DNA from: Pseudomonas sp.
GTDB lineage: Bacteria; Pseudomonadota; Gammaproteobacteria; Pseudomonadales; Pseudomonadaceae
Assembly (NCBI GenBank): GCA_003525045.1
Contig: DQGF01000472.1
Coordinates: 1-8,210 of the forward strand
Reading direction: 5' to 3'
Length of the DNA stretch: 8,210 nt
This document shows positions 1-6,018 of the stretch, piece after piece; positions within the stretch are counted from its first letter, which is position 1, and each line of letters starts with the position of its first letter. The translations under genes were made by a program, and so were the position numbers. The notes under the pieces were generated by a model. It did no database searches, had not been told where the DNA came from, and was given only the letters and a program-made list of their open reading frames with translations.

Positions 1-20
1 TTGGGGCCGCTGCGCGACCC

Positions 21-46
21 AGCGGGAGCAAGCTCCCTCGCCACAG
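21..46. repeat. REP-type palindromic repeat, left edge
   Basis: The sequence contains GGGAGC-AA-GCTCCC (24-37), a perfect 6-bp inverted repeat, flanked by the CTCGCCAC arm. Read on the minus strand this is GTGGCGAGGGAGCTTGCTCC, which matches the common REP family of P. fluorescens-type genomes as I remember it. A degraded partial copy (CAAGCTCTCTCCACAG, about 48-63) follows directly. The element lies just past the 3' end of the nitronate monooxygenase gene, a usual place for REPs. The exact REP subgroup was not checked against a database. Confidence 0.7.
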
Positions 47-86
47 ACAAGCTCTCTCCACAGGTTTTTTGCTAGCCGCCGGTTGC

Positions 87-1151
87 TTACCGGTGGATCA
101 ATTTCGCCAATCCTTCATCCGCCAGCTTGCGGGTCAACTGCGCCGTGGTCAGTTCAACTCCCAAGGTAAACGCCTGCCCGGCCCACAGGTTGCTGAAGTC
201 CGCTTCGCCCTTGGTCCGCAAGGGCATCAGCGCTCCACCCGCCAGCGGGAAGGCCGGCGCTTTATCGCTCATCGGTCCGAGTTCGCGCATCACCCGGTTG
301 AGAATGCCCCTTGCCGGGCGTCCGGTGAAAATGTTGGTGACGGCGGTCTCGCTCTCCCTGGCCGTGCGCAGGGCCTTGTGGTGCGAAGCACTGACCTTGG
401 CCTCTGGCGTGAACAAATACGCCGTGCCCACTTGCACCGCCGACGCCCCCAGTACAAACGCCGCTGCGACGCCTCGCGCATCGGTTATGCCGCCAGCGGC
501 GATGACCGGCACTTGCACTGCGTCGACGATCTGCGGCACCAGGGCGAAGAGGCCGACCTGGGTGTTCAGGTCGTCGCTGAGGAACATCCCGCGATGCCCG
601 CCTGCTTCGTAACCCATGGCGATGATCGCATCGCAGCCATGCTGCTCAAGCCAGATGGCTTCTTCGACGGTGGTGGCCGACGACAGCACTTTGGCCCCGG
701 TCGCTTTCACCCGATCCAGCAAGGATTGTTCTGGCAGGCCGAAGTGAAAACTCACCACTTCGGGACGTAACGCTTCGACTACTTCGCAGGCCGCGTTATC
801 GAACGGTGCGCGGTTGGACACTGGCGTCGGCGCGTCGAAGTCGACACCCAGCTCGCGGTAGTAAGGCTGCAGCAGATTTTTCCAGTTCCAGGCGCGTTGC
901 TCGTCGGCCGCCGGAGGTTGATGGCAGAAGAAGTTGACGTTGATCGGTCGCTGGCTGTGCTGGCGAATGTTCTTCAGTTCTTCGCGCAACTGCTCGGTGC
1001 TCAGCATGGCCGCGGGCATCGAGCCCAGGCCACCGGCGTTGCTCGCCGCAATCACCATGGCCGAGGTCGTGGCGCCGGCCATGGGCGCCTGGATGATCGG
1101 CAATTCGATCCCGAGCAGATCAAGAATGCGGGTATCTGGCCATTGGCTCAT
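87..1151 (-). CDS. Nitronate monooxygenase (class I NMO / 2-nitropropane dioxygenase family)
   Basis: This 354-residue protein is an FMN-dependent TIM-barrel enzyme. The family oxidises propionate 3-nitronate and other alkyl nitronates to the carbonyl compound and nitrite, detoxifying plant and fungal nitro toxins in the cytoplasm. Visible motifs, in order, are PIIQAPMAG (18-26), the VSFHFGLP strand (133-140), GYEAGGHRG (180-188) with the expected catalytic histidine H186, and the FMN-phosphate region AAGGITD (218-224) with GASAVQVGTAYL. Length and motifs fit class I NMOs such as P. aeruginosa PA4202. The reading frame is open further upstream, to 1328. I chose the ATG at 1151 because the homologous region starts there and a GGAG lies 9 bases before it. 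The gene is divergent from the oxidoreductase at 1436. No regulator is visible nearby. Substrate is inferred from family; related flavoproteins act as NADH:quinone reductases. Confidence 0.9.
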   Translation of the reverse strand: MSQWPDTRILDLLGIELPIIQAPMAGATTSAMVIAASNAGGLGSMPAAMLSTEQLREELKNIRQHSQRPINVNFFCHQPPAADEQRAWNWKNLLQPYYRELGVDFDAPTPVSNRAPFDNAACEVVEALRPEVVSFHFGLPEQSLLDRVKATGAKVLSSATTVEEAIWLEQHGCDAIIAMGYEAGGHRGMFLSDDLNTQVGLFALVPQIVDAVQVPVIAAGGITDARGVAAAFVLGASAVQVGTAYLFTPEAKVSASHHKALRTARESETAVTNIFTGRPARGILNRVMRELGPMSDKAPAFPLAGGALMPLRTKGEADFSNLWAGQAFTLGVELTTAQLTRKLADEGLAKLIHR

Positions 1152-1435
1152 TGCATGATTCTCCGACGTGAATACAGGGCAGGGACGGTAGAACCGGTTT
1201 TGTATCAGCAATGACCGGGGCAAGACCAGTCGAGTTTTTTGATCAGGTGCGCGCACTCGGCGCGGCAGCGTAGCGTCGAGGTTTGTTTCGCCATGCCGTT
1301 GGGAAGATTGCCGAAGTCTTTCGGCCAATTGCAGGCGATGGCACGCCCGGGTTGGCTTAAAGTCGAGTACGACGCTAGGGTGCTTTATGGTATTTCAACG
1401 CCACGACAACTGATTGATCCCATGAGGAGACAGCC

Positions 1436-2419
1436 ATGTTCCAAGGCATTTTGATCGACAAGGACGACAGCGGTTACCGGGCCACACTGCAAGAGATCGA
1501 AGACGATCAACTGCCCGAGGGCGATGTGACGGTACGGGTGACGTACAGCACCCTGAACTTCAAGGATGGCCTGGCGATCACCGGCAGCAGCCCGGTGGTG
1601 CGAAAATTCCCGATGGTGCCGGGGATCGATCTGGCAGGGACTGTCGAAGTCAGCGAGCATCCGGACTACAAGGTCGGTGACCAGGTCCTGCTCAATGGCT
1701 GGGGCGTGGGTGAAGGGCATTGGGGCGGGTTGGCGCAGAAGGCGCGCCTGAAGGGCGACTGGCTGATTCCGTTGCCCCGGGAATTCACCGCCGCCCAGGC
1801 GATGGCCATTGGCACGGCGGGTTATACGGCGATGCTGAGTATTCTGGCGCTGGAACATAACGGCGTGACGCCGGAGCAGGGCGAAGTGTTGGTCACCGGG
1901 GCGAACGGTGGCGTCGGCAGCTTTGCGATCGCCCTGTTGAGCAAGCTCGGTTATCGAGTGGTCGCGTCCACGGGCCGCACCTCGGAGCACGACTACCTCA
2001 AGCAACTGGGTGCCAGTGAAATCATCGACCGTGCGACGCTGTCCGAACCGGGCAAGCCTTTGGCCAAAGAGCGTTGGGCGGCGGTCATCGATTCGGTCGG
2101 CAGCCATACTCTGGCCAATGCCTGTGCGAGTACGAAATCCAACGGCACCGTGGCCGCCTGCGGTCTGGCGCAGGGCATGGACTTTCCAGCCTCCGTCGCA
2201 CCGTTCATTTTGCGTGGCGTGACCCTGGCGGGGATCAACAGCGTGACCCAGCCCAAAGCCAAGCGCGTACTGGCCTGGAACCGCCTGGCCAAGGACCTGG
2301 ACTTCGCTTTGCTGCCGCTGATCAGCCACGAGATCGGCTTGAGTGAAGCCATTGATGCCGCGCCGCGCTTGCTCGCCGGACAATTGCGTGGGCGGGTGGT
2401 GGTGGATGTGAATCGCTGA
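1436..2419 (+). CDS. acuI: YhdH/AcuI-family quinone oxidoreductase, probable acrylyl-CoA reductase (NADPH)
   Basis: The 327-residue protein is a zinc-free medium-chain dehydrogenase/reductase. AcuI/YhdH enzymes reduce acrylyl-CoA to propionyl-CoA with NADPH, which removes a toxic electrophile formed in acrylate, DMSP or 3-hydroxypropionate metabolism. Evidence is the GroES-like N-terminus with YSTLNFKDGLAITG (37-50) and PGIDLAGTV (62-70), the LLNGWGVGEGHWGG segment (85-98), and the Rossmann motif TGANGGVGS (154-162) followed by VVASTGR. The zinc-ligand cysteines of alcohol dehydrogenases are absent. The start is supported by GAGGAG six bases upstream of the ATG. The 284 bases separating it from the divergent nitronate monooxygenase hold no convincing promoter or extra gene. 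The family is clear; acrylyl-CoA as the substrate is inferred from homology. Confidence 0.88.
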   Translation: MFQGILIDKDDSGYRATLQEIEDDQLPEGDVTVRVTYSTLNFKDGLAITGSSPVVRKFPMVPGIDLAGTVEVSEHPDYKVGDQVLLNGWGVGEGHWGGLAQKARLKGDWLIPLPREFTAAQAMAIGTAGYTAMLSILALEHNGVTPEQGEVLVTGANGGVGSFAIALLSKLGYRVVASTGRTSEHDYLKQLGASEIIDRATLSEPGKPLAKERWAAVIDSVGSHTLANACASTKSNGTVAACGLAQGMDFPASVAPFILRGVTLAGINSVTQPKAKRVLAWNRLAKDLDFALLPLISHEIGLSEAIDAAPRLLAGQLRGRVVVDVNR

Positions 2420-2455
2420 CCCCTGTATGAGGGGCCGCAGGCTGCGATCTGTTGA
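2420..2455. repeat. Short palindromic intergenic repeat between convergent genes
   Basis: Immediately after the oxidoreductase stop is a perfect hairpin, CCCCT-GTATG-AGGGG (2420-2434). It is followed by GGCCGCAGGCTGCGATCT, whose minus-strand reading AGATCGCAGCCTGCGGCC resembles a widespread Pseudomonas intergenic repeat. The element fills almost the whole 37-base gap between the stop codons of two convergent genes. It may act as a transcript-end structure for either gene, but no T-tract follows the hairpin. The family assignment is from memory. Confidence 0.55.
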
Positions 2456-2456
2456 T

Positions 2457-3521
2457 CTACTGACTTTCACGATCCAATAACTGCCGCTTGCGCTCCACCC
2501 CCCAGCGATACCCCGACAAATTGCCATCGCTGCGCACCACGCGGTGGCAAGGTATCGCCACCGCCAGGCTGTTCGCGCCACAGGCTTGAGCCACGGCGCG
2601 CACGGCTTTCGGCGCACCGATGCGCTGGGCGATATCGGCGTAGCTGGCGGTGCTGCCGGGCGGAATCTCCCGCAGCGCTTGCCAGACCCGCTCTTGAAAA
2701 GCTGTCCCGCGAACATCCAGTGGCAAGTCCAGGCCGATGGCCGGGGCTTCGATAAAACCGACGACCTTGGCGATCAGCTGCTCGAACTGCTGATCGGCAC
2801 CTATCAGGTTTGCCCGCCGAAACTTGTCCTGCAGGTCGCAGACCAGTTGGTGCGGATCATCGCCGAGCAGGATCGCGCACACCCCGCGTGCACTTTGCGC
2901 CACCAGGATTGCGCCCAGGGAGCATTGGCCGACGGCAAAACGAATGTCGTTGTTCTGACCGGCTGCGCGGTAATCGCCGGGCTTCATGCCCAGCACTTGA
3001 TCCGCCGCCTCGTAAAAACGACTGTTGGAGTTGAAGCCGGCGTCATACAACGCGTCGGTCACTGAACCGCCGTCGGTCAAACGCTCACGGACCTTGCGTG
3101 AACGATGGGCCGTGGCATAGCCCTTGGGTGTCAGCCCGGTCACGGTCTTGAACACCCGATGGAAGTGATAGCTGCTGAGGCCCGCAGCCAGGGCCAGTTC
3201 ACTTAGCGCGGGCAGGCTTTCGGCGGTTTCGATCTGGCGGCAAGCGGCGGCCACGGTCGCCGCATGTTGCGCGGCGATATCGCTCTGATCCTTGGCCGCC
3301 CGTTTGCTCGGACGATAACCCGCCGCCTCGGCTTGTTCGGCGGTGTCGAAGAATTCGACATTCTGCGGTTTCGGCAAACGCGCCAGGCTGCTGGGGCGGC
3401 AATACACACCGGTGGTCTTCACGGCATAGACAAACTGTCCGTCGGCGCGTGGATCACGCGCGACCACGGCGGCCCAGCGTGGGTCGTGCTCAGTAGTGAT
3501 TTTTGGCGAGTGGCGTGTCAT
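2457..3521 (-). CDS. ada: Bifunctional transcriptional activator / O6-methylguanine-DNA methyltransferase Ada
   Basis: The 354-residue protein matches full-length E. coli Ada. An N-terminal methylphosphotriester domain spans about 14-78 (FVYAVKTTGVYCRPSS). An AraC-type helix-turn-helix region follows at about 100-185 (LSELALAAGLSSYHFHRVFK, then FNSNSRFYEA). The C-terminal O6-methylguanine methyltransferase domain (about 190-350) has the suicide-acceptor motif IPCHRVV with C325. In E. coli, methyl transfer to the N-terminal domain turns Ada into an activator of the adaptive response. Here C41 aligns with the E. coli acceptor C38. The other three zinc ligands (C42, C69, C72) are S45, S72 and A75, so a classic Cys4 zinc site cannot form. 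The start is the ATG at 3521, with only a weak CGGA nine bases upstream. It lies 87 bases downstream of alkB on the same strand, suggesting co-transcription. C-terminal repair function looks intact; the sensing function is uncertain. Confidence 0.93.
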   Translation of the reverse strand: MTRHSPKITTEHDPRWAAVVARDPRADGQFVYAVKTTGVYCRPSSLARLPKPQNVEFFDTAEQAEAAGYRPSKRAAKDQSDIAAQHAATVAAACRQIETAESLPALSELALAAGLSSYHFHRVFKTVTGLTPKGYATAHRSRKVRERLTDGGSVTDALYDAGFNSNSRFYEAADQVLGMKPGDYRAAGQNNDIRFAVGQCSLGAILVAQSARGVCAILLGDDPHQLVCDLQDKFRRANLIGADQQFEQLIAKVVGFIEAPAIGLDLPLDVRGTAFQERVWQALREIPPGSTASYADIAQRIGAPKAVRAVAQACGANSLAVAIPCHRVVRSDGNLSGYRWGVERKRQLLDRESQ

Positions 3522-3576
3522 GGCGTCATGTCCGTTGGCCCGTTTGTTCCAGATTAACCAGCTGGCGGGGCTGCTG

Positions 3577-3599
3577 CACTCCGGGTCTTGCGGTCGAAT
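3577..3599. repeat. 23-base direct repeat, copy 1 (after alkB)
   Basis: The sequence reads CACTCCGG, then GT, then CTTGCGGTCGAAT. The same string with CG in place of GT is found at 4452-4474. This copy lies in the alkB-ada gap, 10 to 32 bases beyond the alkB stop codon. Function is unknown; see the matching copy. Confidence 0.6.
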
Positions 3600-3608
3600 T
3601 CGGGATCG

Positions 3609-4274
3609 TCATTCAGCGGTGCGAAAGGTGAAGTTGATCCGTTGTTCGCCCAGACGCGGATGCTGGCCGTCCTTGATCGGCAACACCCCGTGATAACGCA
3701 AGCGATCGACGCCACCCCAGACCACGATGTCACCGTGCAGCAGCGACACTCGCTGGCATTTGTCACTGCGCTCGAAGCCGCCGAACAGGAACATCGCCGG
3801 TAACCCCAGGGACACTGAAACGATGGGCGCTGCAAAGCAGGCTTCGTCCTTGTCCTGGTGCAATGACATCTTCGCTCCGGGGACATAGCGGTTGATCAGG
3901 CAGGCATCAGGCACGAAATCGGCAAACCCGGCTTCACGCGCCGCCGCTTGGGCCAGTTCGAAAAATACCTCGGGCATCGGTGGCCAGGGTTGACCGGTCC
4001 GCGGGTCATGGCGGGTGTAGCGGTACCCGCTGCGGTCGGTGGTCCAGCCCCATGTGCCACAACTGCTCATGGCTGCCGACATGGTGAAGCCGCCCGGCGT
4101 GACCATCTGCCGCAACGGCGCAGCGGCCAGTACTTTTTCCAGTGCGGGCAGCAAGCGATCCAGCCAGGGCAGGGCGAAGCCCCTCAGGACGAAGGACTGT
4201 TCGCCAATCTGTTCGCGTCGGGGCTGTTGCTCGGGTTCAGCGTCGGCAAACAAGTCAAAAGTGGTCGGGGACAT
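3609..4274 (-). CDS. alkB: AlkB, alpha-ketoglutarate-dependent DNA repair dioxygenase
   Basis: This 221-residue Fe(II)/2-oxoglutarate dioxygenase oxidatively removes 1-methyladenine, 3-methylcytosine and related lesions from DNA and RNA. It resembles E. coli AlkB along its whole length. The nucleotide-lid region RQMVTPGGFTMSAAMSSCG spans 55-73 and WGWTTDRSGYRY follows. The iron ligands are H139 and D141 in SLHQDKDE and H195 in RYHG. The 2-oxoglutarate and substrate arginines are R212 and R218 in the RINFTFR ending. I chose the ATG at 4274 because the protein then begins MSPTTFDLFADAEP, closely matching the E. coli N-terminus (LDLFADAEP). An in-frame ATG at 4289 and a TTG at 4307 are alternatives; none has a strong ribosome binding site. 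ada lies downstream on the same strand. I could not find an Ada-box-like sequence (AAT-N6-GCAA) upstream. Confidence 0.94.
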   Translation of the reverse strand: MSPTTFDLFADAEPEQQPRREQIGEQSFVLRGFALPWLDRLLPALEKVLAAAPLRQMVTPGGFTMSAAMSSCGTWGWTTDRSGYRYTRHDPRTGQPWPPMPEVFFELAQAAAREAGFADFVPDACLINRYVPGAKMSLHQDKDEACFAAPIVSVSLGLPAMFLFGGFERSDKCQRVSLLHGDIVVWGGVDRLRYHGVLPIKDGQHPRLGEQRINFTFRTAE

Positions 4275-4451
4275 GGGCTCATCACGCATCGTGAAAGATG
4301 ATTCCAAGGGTATGCCGTTTTCCGCTGTGCAGGCGACTCGCGCCGTGGTCCTGCGGCCCGTATTGCAGCAACAACGGCGTCGGGCGTTGCTGGTTCTGAC
4401 TCCTTAACCCGGGGTTGAGGTGGCCAGTCTATGGAGCGCTGCCTGTGCGAA

Positions 4452-4474
4452 CACTCCGGCGCTTGCGGTCGAAT
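4452..4474. repeat. 23-base direct repeat, copy 2 (after the 58-residue gene)
   Basis: The sequence reads CACTCCGG, then CG, then CTTGCGGTCGAAT, matching 3577-3599 at 21 of 23 positions. This copy begins 25 bases beyond the stop of the minus-strand 58-residue gene and lies upstream of alkB. Both copies therefore sit just 3' of a minus-strand stop codon, in the same orientation. They contain no strong hairpin or T-tract, so they are not obvious terminators. Confidence 0.6.
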
Positions 4475-4498
4475 GCCAGGTGCACGCTCCGGGTCCCG

Positions 4499-4675
4499 TT
4501 ACAGCGCTTTGCTGACGCTGATTTCGCTGATGACGTCTTCACCTTGGCCATGAATGGCATCCAGCGCAACCTTGGCTTCTTCTTCAGTGCCGTTTTCGAG
4601 CTGGGCAAATTCGAAGCGGCGCTCGCCGTTGAGTTTGTATTTGATGACGTACTTGGTCGTTTGAGCCACGGTCAT
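4499..4675 (-). CDS. Small uncharacterised protein, 58 residues
   Basis: I do not recognise this protein by function. It is soluble-looking and acidic, with no signal peptide, membrane segment or cysteine. The N-terminal half looks like beta strands (TKYVIKYKLNGERRFEFAQL, 7-26). A helical EEEAKVALDAIHG segment (31-43) and a final strand (DVISEISVSKAL) follow. The start ATG at 4675 has only a weak AGG close upstream, but the protein-like character begins there and not earlier in the open frame. It begins 29 bases after the DUF1883 gene stops on the same strand, so the two are probably one transcript and may be translated together. A 23-base direct repeat follows the stop codon. Confidence 0.72.
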   Translation of the reverse strand: MTVAQTTKYVIKYKLNGERRFEFAQLENGTEEEAKVALDAIHGQGEDVISEISVSKAL

Positions 4676-4704
4676 ACCTGCTTGTCTGCGTGTGGGCGCG
4701 TTAC

Positions 4705-5007
4705 TCAGCTCAGTTTCGAGCTGGAACGGCGGATGATCTTGATCGAGTGAGTCAGGGTCGGTGTGCGGGTCACGCTGATCGGCCGACGGTTGACCGTGTC
4801 GATGGTGATGTTCCAGAAGCCGGTGCTCGGTGCAGTAATACGCGCCGGGAAGGTGTCGAACGCACCGCCATGGTAAGTGTGACGGCCGCCATTCTTGAAG
4901 CTGCGGAAATTGGCGTCGTTCATCAAGCGGATGTTGCAGGTTTGCGAGCATTGAATGACGACGATGTCGTCTTCGTTGAGGTGCTCGCGCTGGTGGATAA
5001 ATTTCAT
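4705..5007 (-). CDS. DUF1883 domain-containing protein, 100 residues
   Basis: The protein begins MKFIHQREHLNEDDIVVIQCS and continues with NIRLMNDANFRSFKNGG, then YHGGAFDTFPARITAPSTGFWNITID (about 45-70). This pattern matches the DUF1883 family, a small compact beta-rich domain of unknown function that is sometimes fused to other domains such as TIR in bacteria. Here it is a stand-alone domain, probably cytoplasmic, with no signal peptide. The start is well supported by GGAGG five bases before the ATG. It is the first gene of a two-gene minus-strand unit with the 58-residue gene, and is divergent from the lipoprotein at 5219 across a 211-base spacer. The family call is from recalled sequence pattern, so moderately sure; function is unknown. 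Confidence 0.8.
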   Translation of the reverse strand: MKFIHQREHLNEDDIVVIQCSQTCNIRLMNDANFRSFKNGGRHTYHGGAFDTFPARITAPSTGFWNITIDTVNRRPISVTRTPTLTHSIKIIRRSSSKLS

Positions 5008-5112
5008 GGGCGCCTCCAGAAGGGCTTTTTCTACAAAATCAAAACGATAGCATGGGCGATTAGCGCAGTTTATCAGCCCGAACAGGTTATTATCCGGTCA
5101 TCGAAGTGCGCT

Positions 5113-5141
5113 TTGACAATTTAAAACAGTTATTCGCGATT
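5113..5141 (+). promoter_or_regulatory. Possible sigma70 promoter for the 118-residue lipoprotein
   Basis: A perfect -35 hexamer TTGACA lies at 5113-5118. The -10 position at 17-base spacing (5136-5141, GCGATT) is a poor match to TATAAT, so the call rests mainly on the -35 and on the A+T-rich spacer. If used, it would give a leader of about 70 bases containing the hairpin at 5162-5201. Confidence 0.35.
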
Positions 5142-5161
5142 CCATGCGCGATAAACGCAAC

Positions 5162-5201
5162 GAGCCTCGGAGAAAAACGGCTTTTATGCTGTCGGAGGCT
5201 C
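5162..5201 (+). promoter_or_regulatory. Leader hairpin upstream of the lipoprotein gene
   Basis: GAGCCTC (5162-5168) pairs perfectly with GAGGCTC (5195-5201). The 26-base loop itself contains AAAA-ACGGC-TTTT. CTTTATC follows the stem, then the ribosome binding site CGGAG, 17 bases upstream of the start codon. The hairpin could be a weak attenuator, an mRNA-stability element or the end of a short RNA. The T-tract is too poor for a confident terminator call. Confidence 0.45.
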
Positions 5202-5218
5202 TTTATCGGAGATTTTGT

Positions 5219-5575
5219 ATGAAATGGGGTATATGGATCCTGCCGTTGGTATTGGCGATGAATGGTTGTGCGAGTGTCTCGGAAATCAATCAGACGCTGC
5301 CTACCATGAATGTGATTTCCGGCAAGAAGCCCCATGAGTACGCGCAATGCCTGACCGAAAAGCTGGCCAGCAGCCGTGGCGCATTGCAAGTCGAACCGCA
5401 CAAGGATGGCGTGCGGGTGATCGTGCCGCAGAAGTTCTCCTCGGGCCCAGCCGCGGTATTCGATATCGAAGACCGTTCCACTGGCAGCAGCATCAAGCTG
5501 CACGAGCGCATCTCCAACGTGCCGTTGCGCCCCCAGGATGTACGCAATGCCGCTACGGCGTGCATTTCCGGCTGA
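5219..5575 (+). CDS. Putative outer-membrane lipoprotein, 118 residues
   Basis: The N-terminus is a short lipoprotein signal: hydrophobic WGIWILPLVLAM followed by a slightly atypical lipobox (MNGC) with C17 as the predicted lipidated residue. The +2 residue is alanine, which does not signal inner-membrane retention, so anchoring in the outer membrane is likely. The mature part of about 100 residues contains one cysteine pair (C44 and C115) that could form a disulfide, and a beta-rich middle (GVRVIVPQKF, AAVFDIED, SSIKLHERI). I do not recognise a functional family. The open frame extends upstream to 5144, but the ATG at 5219 is preferred because it starts the signal peptide and has CGGAG seven bases before it. 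It is divergent from the DUF1883 unit and followed by REP sequences. Confidence 0.8.
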   Translation: MKWGIWILPLVLAMNGCASVSEINQTLPTMNVISGKKPHEYAQCLTEKLASSRGALQVEPHKDGVRVIVPQKFSSGPAAVFDIEDRSTGSSIKLHERISNVPLRPQDVRNAATACISG

Positions 5576-5578
5576 TAG

Positions 5579-5613
5579 GCGGGAGCGAGCCTGCTCCGGG
5601 CGGCGTTCCGCCG
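5579..5613. repeat. Degenerate REP-like unit with adjacent hairpin
   Basis: GGAGC-GAGCCT-GCTCC (5582-5597) is a variant of the GGAGCGAGCTTGCTC core of the REPIN downstream. It begins a few bases after the lipoprotein stop codon. A second small hairpin, CGGCG-TTC-CGCCG (5601-5613), follows directly. Together they could stabilise the lipoprotein mRNA end. Confidence 0.5.
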
Positions 5614-5637
5614 ATGGACTCAAGTGCGCCGCGTTCA

Positions 5638-5751
5638 TGTAGGAGCGAGCTTGCTCACGAAAAGCCGGAGAGCGCCGCGTGCATTCAGGCAGCCAGCGTT
5701 ATCGTTAACGACCATCGTCGGAACGCCGCGCGGAGCAAGCTCGCTCCTACA
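5638..5751. repeat. REPIN (inverted pair of REP sequences)
   Basis: A left unit (5638-5661) starts TGTAGGAGCGAGCTTGCTC. A right unit (5728-5751) is its inverted counterpart, ending GAGCAAGCTCGCTCCTACA. They enclose about 66 bases, giving a 114-base element that can fold into one long hairpin. This arrangement and core are those of the REPINs of P. fluorescens-group genomes, which are mobilised in trans by RAYT transposases; no RAYT gene is in the window. It lies between the lipoprotein and the 76-residue gene, ending 25 bases before the next start codon. Confidence 0.85.
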
Positions 5752-5776
5752 GTCACTGTCTTTTCTGGAGTCGAGC

Positions 5777-6007
5777 ATGAAGCGAGAGCAGGTACAGTCG
5801 TGCCATGCAGAGGGTCATATCTCTGCCACCCACGTGATTCAGAACCCGGCGAACCCGGGGGAATGGATCGTGTTTTTCAAGAAGAGCGCCGGGCGCAGCT
5901 ATTTCCTGGTGGATGACAACGATGAAGTCGAATCCTTCAGCGGTCTCGATGACTTGATCGAGACCGTGCGCGGCCTGGGGATCAAGTTCGCCGAGATTCA
6001 CATGTAG
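5777..6007 (+). CDS. Small uncharacterised protein, 76 residues
   Basis: This acidic, soluble-looking protein has no signal peptide or membrane segment. It begins MKREQVQSCHAEGHISATHV. A beta-rich segment, GEWIVFFKKSAGRSYFLVDDNDEVESF, lies at about 28-54 and a predicted helix, LDDLIETVRGLGI, at 57-69. I do not recognise a functional family. The ATG at 5777 is supported by TGGAG six bases upstream and by protein-like composition from that point. Its stop lies only 11 bases from the stop of the convergent lipoprotein at 6019-6300, with no terminator between them, so the two transcripts probably overlap at their ends. Confidence 0.72.
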   Translation: MKREQVQSCHAEGHISATHVIQNPANPGEWIVFFKKSAGRSYFLVDDNDEVESFSGLDDLIETVRGLGIKFAEIHM

Positions 6008-6018
6008 GGCAGGGCGCC

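Noticed and set aside
79..93. Hairpin CCGGT-TGCTT-ACCGG at the nitronate monooxygenase stop codon
   Set aside because: The stem is short, overlaps the stop codon and has no T-tract on the minus strand, so it is not a convincing terminator.
69..770. A 233-residue plus-strand open frame over the nitronate monooxygenase gene
   Set aside because: It is antisense to a protein with complete family motifs, has an arginine- and histidine-rich composition and no recognisable family.
1152..1328. Upstream extension of nitronate monooxygenase by 59 residues
   Set aside because: The extra residues have no homology-like character, and the ATG at 1151 has a good GGAG and matches the normal family N-terminus.
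1239..1454. A 71-residue plus-strand open frame before the oxidoreductase gene
   Set aside because: It overlaps the acuI start in another frame and has no ribosome binding site or family resemblance.
1385..2716. A 443-residue minus-strand open frame across the oxidoreductase and the end of ada
   Set aside because: It is antisense to a clear AcuI/YhdH protein and out of frame with ada. Its translation is rich in Arg, Gln and His with no recognisable domain, as expected of shadow frames in GC-rich DNA.
4676..4951. Upstream extension of the 58-residue protein in the same frame
   Set aside because: It overlaps the DUF1883 coding sequence in another frame, and its composition (His, Arg, Pro, Gln rich) is shadow-like.
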